Source: Alphaproteobacteria bacterium (lineage in GTDB: Bacteria; Pseudomonadota; Alphaproteobacteria; RS24). From it: a stretch of 5,040 bases of DNA. Positions 1 through 5,040 of the stretch are shown one piece after another (the stretch's first letter is position 1; each line of letters begins with the position of its first letter). The stretch lies in contig RFZE01000107.1 in assembly GCA_009920875.1 (NCBI GenBank), forward strand, positions 1 through 5,040. Direction: 5' to 3'. The position numbers were made by a program, and so were the translations under genes. A model generated the notes under the pieces. That model saw nothing but the letters and a program-made list of their open reading frames with translations, did not search any database and was not told the DNA's origin.

Positions 1-1
1 T

Positions 2-1255
2 GACGGTATATCCGTATTGTTTGTCTTGCTGACCACCGCTTTGATGCCGCTATGCATTCTCGCCAGCTGGCATGCCATTCAAACGCGCGTGCGCGAATAT
101 ATGCTGGCTTTTTTGGTGCTTGAAACGCTGATGATTGGCGTCTTCTGCGCCATGGACATTATTCTCTTCTACCTCTTCTTTGAGGGTGGCCTTATCCCGA
201 TGTTCCTGATTATTGGTGTGTGGGGCGGGGCGCGGCGCATTTATGCCAGCTTCAAATTCTTCCTCTATACGCTTATCGGCTCAGTACTGATGCTGTTGGC
301 CATTCTCTATATGTATTGGCAAACCGGCACGACTTATATTCCTGACCTGATGGCGCATGGTTTTGATGCCTCGGTGCAAACATGGTTATGGCTGGCTTTC
401 TTTGCCAGCTTCGCCGTGAAAATGCCGATGTGGCCGGTGCATACTTGGTTGCCCGATGCTCATGTTGAAGCGCCGACAGCAGGCTCGGTCATTCTGGCCG
501 GTGTTTTGTTGAAAATGGGCGGTTATGGCTTTTTGCGCTTCTCGCTGCCCATTTTCCCCATTGCCTCCGACTTTTTCGCGCCAATGGTTTTCGCCATGAG
601 CGCCATTGCCATTGTCTACACATCACTGGTTGCTTTCGCGCAAGAAGATATGAAAAAGCTGATTGCCTATTCATCGGTCGCGCATATGGGCTTTGTGACC
701 ATGGGTATTTTCGCTGCCACAACGCAAGGCGTGCAGGGCGCGGTGTTTCAAATGTTGTCGCATGGCTGGATTTCAGGTGCTTTGTTCCTCTGCGTCGGGG
801 TGGTTTATGACCGCATGCACACGCGCGAAATAGCTGCTTATGGTGGCCTCGCCAATCGTATGCCGGTTTACGCCACGCTGTTCATGCTGTTCACCATGGC
901 CAATGTCGGGCTGCCCGGCACTTCCGGCTTTGTTGGTGAGTTTTTGACGATTTTGGGCACGTTTCAGGTCAGCACGTGGACGGCCATGTTTGCTGCCAGC
1001 GGAGTTATTTTCTCCGCCGTTTATGCGTTGTCGCTCTATCGTCGCGTGACCTTTGGGCAGATTGAACATGAGGGGTTGCAGCAAATCGCCGATATGGATC
1101 GCCGCGAGATTTTCATTATCGCGCCGCTGGCTGTTGCGACCATATTGTTCGGTTTCTGGCCGATGCCAATATTGGAGCTGACCGCACCGTCGATTGATGC
1201 GTTGGTTGCTGCCTATCAAGAAGCGCTGGCGGCGCATTATGGGGGAACGCAATAA
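2..1255 (+). CDS. nuoM: NADH-quinone oxidoreductase subunit M, 5'-truncated by window edge
   Basis: This is an antiporter-like membrane subunit of respiratory complex I, which couples NADH oxidation and quinone reduction to proton pumping across the inner membrane. The open frame runs back to the window edge (first full codon nt 2, reading DGISV before the TTG at nt 17), so the TTG is an internal Leu and not a start. About 417 of the roughly 500 residues usual for the family are visible; the first helices are missing. The protein is hydrophobic throughout, with many membrane helices. Family motifs are present: LFFEGGLIPM with the helix-5 Glu at nt 182-184, AVKMPMWPVHTWLPDAHVEA with its Lys at nt 419-421, the Lys of LLKMGGYG at nt 512-514, DMKKLIAYSSVAHMG, MLSHGWISGALF, and PGTSGFVGEF with its Glu at nt 938-940. 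These match the charged residues of the proton channel in the E. coli protein as I recall them. No break or missing block is visible. The gene ends in TAA, whose last base begins nuoN. Confidence 0.97.
   Translation, partial: DGISVLFVLLTTALMPLCILASWHAIQTRVREYMLAFLVLETLMIGVFCAMDIILFYLFFEGGLIPMFLIIGVWGGARRIYASFKFFLYTLIGSVLMLLAILYMYWQTGTTYIPDLMAHGFDASVQTWLWLAFFASFAVKMPMWPVHTWLPDAHVEAPTAGSVILAGVLLKMGGYGFLRFSLPIFPIASDFFAPMVFAMSAIAIVYTSLVAFAQEDMKKLIAYSSVAHMGFVTMGIFAATTQGVQGAVFQMLSHGWISGALFLCVGVVYDRMHTREIAAYGGLANRMPVYATLFMLFTMANVGLPGTSGFVGEFLTILGTFQVSTWTAMFAASGVIFSAVYALSLYRRVTFGQIEHEGLQQIADMDRREIFIIAPLAVATILFGFWPMPILELTAPSIDALVAAYQEALAAHYGGTQ
1241..1246 (+). promoter_or_regulatory. Ribosome binding site for nuoN
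   Basis: GGGGGA lies inside the last codons of nuoM, eight bases before the ATG at nt 1255. It is a purine-rich Shine-Dalgarno-like sequence at normal spacing. Together with the TAATG overlap it fixes the nuoN start and suggests translational coupling with nuoM. Confidence 0.6.
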
Positions 1256-2721
1256 TGCTGAATAATCTGGCCCTCATTCTTCCTGAATTGATTTTGTTCA
1301 TCGGCGCGATGGGCTTATTGATGATTGGCGCATTTTCCAAAACCGATGCAACACGCACGGTTGATTTAGGCGCTGTCGCCATATTGGCATTGGCCGCCGC
1401 CGCCGCAGGTAGCTATGCCACCGATGCACCGGCCACCGCCTTTAACGGCGCGTTTATCATGGACAGCTTTGCATCGCTGATGAAAGTGCTGACCTTTATC
1501 GCCACCGCTATTGCTATTTTGATGTCGCAAAGCTTTTTGAAGCTCGAAAAATTGGCGCGCTTTGAATATGCCGTGCTGCTTTTGCTGGCTGCCGCCGGTA
1601 TGGGTATGATGATTTCGGCCAATGATTTAATCGCGCTTTATATGGGCATTGAATTGCAAAGCCTCGCGCTTTATGTCGTTGCCGCCATTAATCGCGATAG
1701 CTTGCGCTCAACCGAAGCGGGCTTGAAATATTTTGTGCTCGGGGCTTTGTCCTCGGGCATGTTGCTCTATGGCGCCTCATTAATTTACGGCTTTTCCGGC
1801 TCGACCAATTTCAACGACATTGCCGCCGCTTTCCAACCGCAAGACGTGCAACTACCGATGGCGCAAGTGCTGGGGCTGGTCTTCTTGCTGGCCGGTTTGG
1901 CGTTCAAAATTTCTGCCGTGCCGTTCCATATGTGGACGCCCGATGTTTATGAAGGTGCGCCGACCAGTGTCACCGCATTTTTTGCCTCCGCGCCGAAATT
2001 GGCCGGTATGGCGATTTTCCTGCGCATTATGATGACGGGCTTTGAAAATGCGTTGGTCGCGTGGCAGCAAATCATCATTTTGCTGGCCGTGGCCAGCATG
2101 GTGCTCGGCGCATTTGCCGCTATCGGGCAGCAAAACATCAAACGCTTGATGGCTTATTCATCTATCGGCCATATGGGCTTTGCGTTGGTCGGCTTTGCCG
2201 CTGCCAGCGAGGCCGGTGTCGCAAGCGTCGTTCTTTATATGGCGCTCTATGTGGTTATGACGCTCGGCACTTTCGCCTGTATCTTATCAATGCGCCGCGA
2301 TAGCGGGCCGGTGGAGCGGATTGATGATTTGGCGGGTCTCAGCCAAACGCGCCCGTTTATGGCTTTCTGTCTGGCGGTGATGATGTTCTCACTGGCCGGT
2401 ATTCCGCCCATGGCCGGTTTCTTCGGCAAGCTGTTCGTGTTCCGCGCCGCCATTGATGCCGGACTGTATTCGCTGTCCATTATCGGCGTATTGGCTAGCG
2501 TGGTCGGGGCTTATTATTATTTGCGTATTGTCAAAGTCATGTATCTCGACCCACCTGCCGATGAGGTCAATGAGCCCATGCCGCGCGAGCTTTCCATTTT
2601 GGCAGGCGTGATGACGGCTTTCACATTATTGTTCTTCATCTATCCGACGCCATTGGTTGAATTGGCCGATATGGCGAGCAGCGTGCTGGTACAAAGCGAT
2701 TTGTCACTGGCCGTAGACTAA
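1255..2721 (+). CDS. nuoN: NADH-quinone oxidoreductase subunit N
   Basis: This 488-residue integral membrane protein is the third antiporter-like proton-pumping subunit of complex I, in the inner membrane beside NuoM. Its length is normal for alphaproteobacterial NuoN (about 480) and it appears complete. Visible landmarks are GIELQSLALYV with Glu133, the position of the essential channel Glu in E. coli NuoN; AGLKYFVLGALSSG with Lys158; LAFKISAVPFHMWTPDVYEG with Lys218; SAPKLAG with Lys248; NIKRLMAYSSIGHMGFAL near 294-311; and SLAGIPPMAGFFGKLFVF with Lys392. The N-terminus has the typical LILPELILF helix. The ATG overlaps the nuoM TAA by one base and has a GGGGGA ribosome site. NuoM and NuoN are paralogues, seen in the shared AYSS-x-x-HMGF motif (nuoM about nt 664-694, nuoN about nt 2152-2182). 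No lesion is seen. The stop codon forms the left edge of a perfect palindrome reaching into birA. Confidence 0.98.
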   Translation: MLNNLALILPELILFIGAMGLLMIGAFSKTDATRTVDLGAVAILALAAAAAGSYATDAPATAFNGAFIMDSFASLMKVLTFIATAIAILMSQSFLKLEKLARFEYAVLLLLAAAGMGMMISANDLIALYMGIELQSLALYVVAAINRDSLRSTEAGLKYFVLGALSSGMLLYGASLIYGFSGSTNFNDIAAAFQPQDVQLPMAQVLGLVFLLAGLAFKISAVPFHMWTPDVYEGAPTSVTAFFASAPKLAGMAIFLRIMMTGFENALVAWQQIIILLAVASMVLGAFAAIGQQNIKRLMAYSSIGHMGFALVGFAAASEAGVASVVLYMALYVVMTLGTFACILSMRRDSGPVERIDDLAGLSQTRPFMAFCLAVMMFSLAGIPPMAGFFGKLFVFRAAIDAGLYSLSIIGVLASVVGAYYYLRIVKVMYLDPPADEVNEPMPRELSILAGVMTAFTLLFFIYPTPLVELADMASSVLVQSDLSLAVD

Positions 2722-2737
2722 ATCGGTGACCGATTTA
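2719..2737. repeat. Perfect 19-nt inverted repeat across the nuoN stop and birA start
   Basis: The sequence TAAATCGGTGACCGATTTA has two perfect 9-base arms around one central G. The left arm begins with the nuoN TAA stop, and the birA GTG start (2726-2728) lies at the centre. As RNA it could form an 8-bp stem with a three-base loop, or a 7-bp stem with a GUGAC loop, placing the start codon in or next to the loop. As DNA it resembles an operator for a dimeric regulator. No run of T follows, so it is not a usual intrinsic terminator. Function is inferred only from symmetry and position; chance is possible. Confidence 0.5.
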
Positions 2738-3432
2738 CCCAAGGGCTATCAACTCCGTCACCTCGCAGAGGTGGACAGCACCAATGAAGAGGCGCGCCGC
2801 ATGGCCGCCGCGCATGAAACCGTGCCGACATGGATTGTCGCTGACCGCCAGACGGCAGGGCGCGGGCGGCGCGGGCGCGCCTGGCAATCGCCCGTCGGCA
2901 ATCTGATGACGACCCTTTATCTGCCGATAAGTTTTGACGCAGTGAAGGCCGGGCAGTTGGCTTTCGTTGCCGGTTTGGCGTTGGAGCGCACGGTCAGCGC
3001 GCTTATCGGGTCGCACGCCACAGTCAGTTTAAAATGGCCTAATGATGTGCTGATTGATGGCAAGAAAGCCTCTGGCATTTTGTTGGAGAGCGCTATGCGT
3101 GACAATAAAATCGATTGGGTGGCCATCGGTCTCGGCCTCAATCTGGCGCACCATCCGGATAACACGCCAATTTGGCGGCTTTGCAAATTCTTGCACAAGC
3201 TTTTGATGATGTGCTTCGGCAATGGCGCAATGGCGGTTTCGGGCCGGTTTTGCAAGCTTGGCGCGCTGTTGCGCATGGTCTGGGTGGGCCGATTGTCGCA
3301 AGACTGGAAAATGAGACTTTCGAGGGTATTTTTAAAGATATTGATGATAAGGGCGCTTTGATATTGCAAAGCGCTGAAGGTGAAACCCAAACGATTGATG
3401 CGGGTGATGTGTTTTTTCCGGACCGAGATTGA
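2726..3432 (+). pseudogene. birA: Biotin--[acetyl-CoA-carboxylase] ligase, frame-disrupted
   Basis: Biotin-protein ligase activates biotin with ATP and attaches it to a lysine of biotin carboxyl carrier proteins in the cytoplasm. The GTG at nt 2726, four bases after nuoN, gives the usual N-terminus of the short form lacking the helix-turn-helix repressor domain; no clear Shine-Dalgarno precedes it. The catalytic domain shows EVDSTN (15-20), QTAGRGRRGRAW (42-53, biotinyl-adenylate loop), KWPNDVLIDGKKASGILLES (103-122, with Lys114 aligning with the E. coli active-site Lys) and AIGLGLNLAHHPDNTP (133-148). After Pro148 this frame is nonsense and stops at 3359-3361. The homologous C-terminus continues in the next frame from about nt 3166 (ANLAALQILAQAFDD) through the SH3-like domain (GGPIVARLENETFEG) to GDVFFPDRD and TGA at 3430-3432. 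The conserved segment normally between these parts (about 15-20 residues, usually with a YPATSL-like motif) is absent. As written, the product would be a 211-residue protein without the C-terminal domain. A sequence or assembly error is a real alternative to a true pseudogene. Confidence 0.85.
3161..3171 (+). other. Frameshift plus deletion junction in birA
   Basis: Upstream codons read N-T-P (nt 3161-3169) in the birA frame. Downstream codons read A-N-L-A-A-L from nt 3166 in the next frame, so the breakpoint lies within these few bases. For the frames to join, the lost length must be 3n+1 nt. Compared with the family from memory, roughly 45-60 nt are missing. The true size needs an alignment with a close relative. 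Confidence 0.7.
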
Positions 3433-5034
3433 ATGAGCAGTAAGGATAATAAAGAACTGGTTTTTCTGCCGCTTGGCGGCACGGGCGAGATTGGTATGAA
3501 TTGCAATCTCTATGGCTATGGCGCGCGCGGCAAACGGCAGTGGATTATGGTCGATTTGGGCATCGAAAAGCAGAAAAAGAATTTGCTCGGCTTGCTGCTG
3601 ACGCATGGCCATGAAGACCATATCGGCGCGGTGGCGCATTTATGGCCGCGCCTGCAATGCCCCGTCTATGCGACGCCGTTTACCGCTGCTTTGGTGCGCG
3701 GCAAGCTGGCCGAAGCGGGTCTGCTGGAAGAAGTGCCATTGCATATTATTGAACCGGACGCGCATCTCAATATCGGCCCGTTTTCCATCGATTATATTTG
3801 CCTGACGCATTCCATTGCCGAGCCGAGCGCTTTGGCGATTGAGGTTGATGGCGGACGTATTTTGCATACCGGCGATTGGAAAATCGACCCCGATCCGGTG
3901 ATTGGTCGCCTGACTGAAGTTGAGCGTCTGAAAAAGCTGGGCGATGCCGGTATTGATGCAATTATTTGCGACAGCACCAATGTGCTAAGCCCGGGCCGCT
4001 CGGGCTCTGAAGCCGATGTAGGACGAATGTTGCAAGAGGTGGTCAATGAAAGCACGGGCCGTGTGGTCATCACCACTTTTGCCTCTAATGTGGCACGGCT
4101 GACCAGCATTGCTGAAGCAGCGGTCAAAAGCGGTCGCCATTTGTGTCTGGCCGGTCGCGGTATGCATAAAATTTATCAGGCAGCACGCGAGACCGGCTAT
4201 TTGACGCAATTCCCCGAATTGATTGATGAAAGCGATGCCGGTTATTTGCCGCCTGCAAAACTACTGATTTGCTGCACCGGCAGCCAGGGCGAAAGCAATG
4301 CCGCTTTGGGGCGCATGGCCAATGGTCGTCATCCGCATTTAACCTTGGAGGCCGGTGACCGCGTTATTTTCTCGTCGAAAATGATACCGGGCAATGAGAC
4401 GGAAATTCTGGCGTTGCAAAATCTCTTGGCGCAAATCGATGTCGAGATTATTTCGCCAAACGGTTCGGATATTCATGTCTCGGGCCATCCGTGCCGCGAT
4501 GAGCTGACTGATATGTATCAATGGGCGCGCCCGCGTGCTGCCATTCCGGTGCATGGCGAGCATCGTCACTTGATTGCCCATGCTGCGCTGGCCAAAGAGT
4601 TGGGCGTTGAAGAGCCGTGCCGCGTGCATAATGGTGATATTGTCCGCCTTGCACCGGCACCGACGGAGGTGATTGACGCCGTGCCGAGTGGGCGGCTTTA
4701 CCTCGACGGCGCAATTATGACCGATGGCGCATCGGTGGCTTTGAAAGAGCGTCGCAAGCTTTCTTATAATGGCGCCGTTTTTGTTGCCATTCCGGTTGAT
4801 GCAGGCAATCGCTTGGCCGGGCAGGTGGAAGTTGATTTGGTCGGCTCGCCGGAAGATGACGGCATGGTGAAATTGAGCGATTGGGCGCTTGATGCTGTCG
4901 AGCGCGCCATTCCGTCAAACGGCCGCCTGACACCGGAACGCGCCGAGCATGATATCAGCGTCGCCATAAGGCGGGAATTGTCGCGCCGTTGGGGCAAGAA
5001 GCCAATGGTCGTGGTAAGCTTTGTCAGCGTCTAG
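3433..5034 (+). CDS. rnj: Ribonuclease J, with a probable internal in-frame deletion
   Basis: RNase J is a zinc-dependent metallo-beta-lactamase/beta-CASP nuclease with endonuclease and 5'-3' exonuclease activity in RNA processing and decay; it is cytoplasmic. The 533-residue product is shorter than the usual 550 or so. It shows PLGGTGEIGMN (13-23), the zinc motif HGHEDH (58-63), His126 in LTHS, and HTGDWK with Asp148. The beta-CASP part follows with CDSTN (179-183), TFASN (215-219), TGSQGE (282-287) and SSKMIPGNE (314-322), then HVSGH (348-352) and PVHGE (372-376). The C-terminal domain ends in a family-like GKKPMVVV. The ATG directly follows the ancestral birA TGA with no spacer; only a weak GAG precedes it, so initiation may depend on coupling. 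After DLGI (41-44) the sequence jumps to EKQKKNLLGLLLTH, lacking about 20 residues (the loop and strand usually ending in G-[VI]-D-x-[VI]-x-P-D) between the DxG strand and the zinc motif. All zinc ligands remain. Whether the protein folds without that block is doubtful. Confidence 0.93.
   Translation: MSSKDNKELVFLPLGGTGEIGMNCNLYGYGARGKRQWIMVDLGIEKQKKNLLGLLLTHGHEDHIGAVAHLWPRLQCPVYATPFTAALVRGKLAEAGLLEEVPLHIIEPDAHLNIGPFSIDYICLTHSIAEPSALAIEVDGGRILHTGDWKIDPDPVIGRLTEVERLKKLGDAGIDAIICDSTNVLSPGRSGSEADVGRMLQEVVNESTGRVVITTFASNVARLTSIAEAAVKSGRHLCLAGRGMHKIYQAARETGYLTQFPELIDESDAGYLPPAKLLICCTGSQGESNAALGRMANGRHPHLTLEAGDRVIFSSKMIPGNETEILALQNLLAQIDVEIISPNGSDIHVSGHPCRDELTDMYQWARPRAAIPVHGEHRHLIAHAALAKELGVEEPCRVHNGDIVRLAPAPTEVIDAVPSGRLYLDGAIMTDGASVALKERRKLSYNGAVFVAIPVDAGNRLAGQVEVDLVGSPEDDGMVKLSDWALDAVERAIPSNGRLTPERAEHDISVAIRRELSRRWGKKPMVVVSFVSV
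3559..3567 (+). other. Probable in-frame deletion junction in rnj
   Basis: The codons read G-I-E (43-45). In RNase J proteins the DxG strand is normally followed by about 20 residues with an acidic loop and a GxDxxxPD-type strand before the helix that here starts EKQKKNLL. Both flanks are well conserved and adjoin directly, so a loss of about 60-66 nt (a multiple of three) is inferred. Exact size and ends cannot be seen from this sequence alone. Confidence 0.65.
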
Positions 5035-5038
5035 GAGG
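5033..5038 (+). promoter_or_regulatory. Ribosome binding site for a gene beyond the window
   Basis: AGGAGG begins within the rnj TAG stop codon (5032-5034) and is a near-perfect Shine-Dalgarno core, far stronger than the sites before birA and rnj. With typical spacing the next start codon would fall about 5-10 bases further on, just outside the window. In related alphaproteobacteria a methylmalonyl-CoA epimerase gene often follows rnj; its presence here is only a guess. Confidence 0.65.
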
Positions 5039-5040
5039 CA

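Noticed and set aside
17..19. TTG as the start codon of nuoM
   Set aside because: The frame continues upstream to the window edge with the family-typical DGIS residues, so this is an internal leucine codon.
773..1382. Overlapping minus-strand frames of 159 and 88 residues opposite nuoM and early nuoN
   Set aside because: They lie opposite well-conserved nuo coding sequence and have low-complexity, polar, shadow-like translations.
2719..2737. BioR operator for biotin-gene control
   Set aside because: The alphaproteobacterial BioR site as I recall it is TTATCTATAA-like, which this palindrome does not match.
2866..2882. GC-rich near-repeat of GCGGGCG units in birA
   Set aside because: It is fully explained by codons for the conserved GRGRRGRAW biotin-binding loop.
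3150..3185. Programmed ribosomal frameshift in birA
   Set aside because: No slippery heptamer with downstream structure is evident, and a frameshift would not explain the missing conserved segment.
3172..3432. An independent 86-residue gene starting at TTG 3172
   Set aside because: Its translation is the C-terminal part of biotin-protein ligase, the family resemblance starts upstream of the TTG, and there is no ribosome site; it is the second half of the broken birA.
2917..3639. 240-residue open frame on the minus strand across birA and the start of rnj
   Set aside because: It overlaps clearly homologous coding sequence on the + strand, resembles no family I recognise, has no evident ribosome site, and is the sort of long antisense frame that codon bias produces.
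3988..4006. Hairpin AGCCCG-7 nt-CGGGCT within rnj
   Set aside because: A six-base stem inside GC-rich coding sequence with no following T run; it fits chance and codon usage better than a terminator.

Overview
The window reads as one co-directional, tightly packed operon segment, all on the + strand, from an alphaproteobacterium of moderate GC content. The assignment rests on alphaproteobacterial-type NuoM and NuoN sequences and on the gene order nuoM-nuoN-birA-rnj, which is the usual distal end of the complex I (nuo) operon in that class. I cannot place it to order or genus.

Layout: (1) nt 2-1255, the C-terminal five-sixths or so of nuoM, cut by the window edge. (2) nt 1255-2721, a complete nuoN that overlaps the nuoM stop by one base (TAATG). 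(3) nt 2726-3432, a biotin-protein ligase gene (birA, short form without a DNA-binding domain) that is broken: the reading frame changes near nt 3161-3171 and a piece of conserved sequence is missing there. (4) nt 3433-5034, a ribonuclease J gene that starts immediately after the ancestral birA stop. It reads through in frame but seems to lack about 20 residues of the metallo-beta-lactamase domain around nt 3559-3567. (5) nt 5033-5038, a strong Shine-Dalgarno sequence overlapping the rnj stop, pointing to a further gene just beyond the window. No gap between genes exceeds 4 bases, so there is no gene-free stretch to describe. I see no tRNA, rRNA, insertion sequence, CRISPR array, promoter or terminator.

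NuoM and NuoN are proton-pumping membrane subunits of NADH:quinone oxidoreductase. BirA and RNase J have no direct role in complex I and are probably carried along by conserved co-transcription. No novel system is evident. The points worth a second look are two apparent deletions about 400 nt apart, in birA and rnj, while nuoM and nuoN look intact, and a perfect 19-nt palindrome that spans the nuoN stop and the birA start codon. The deletions could be real lesions or an assembly fault; the sequence alone does not settle this.
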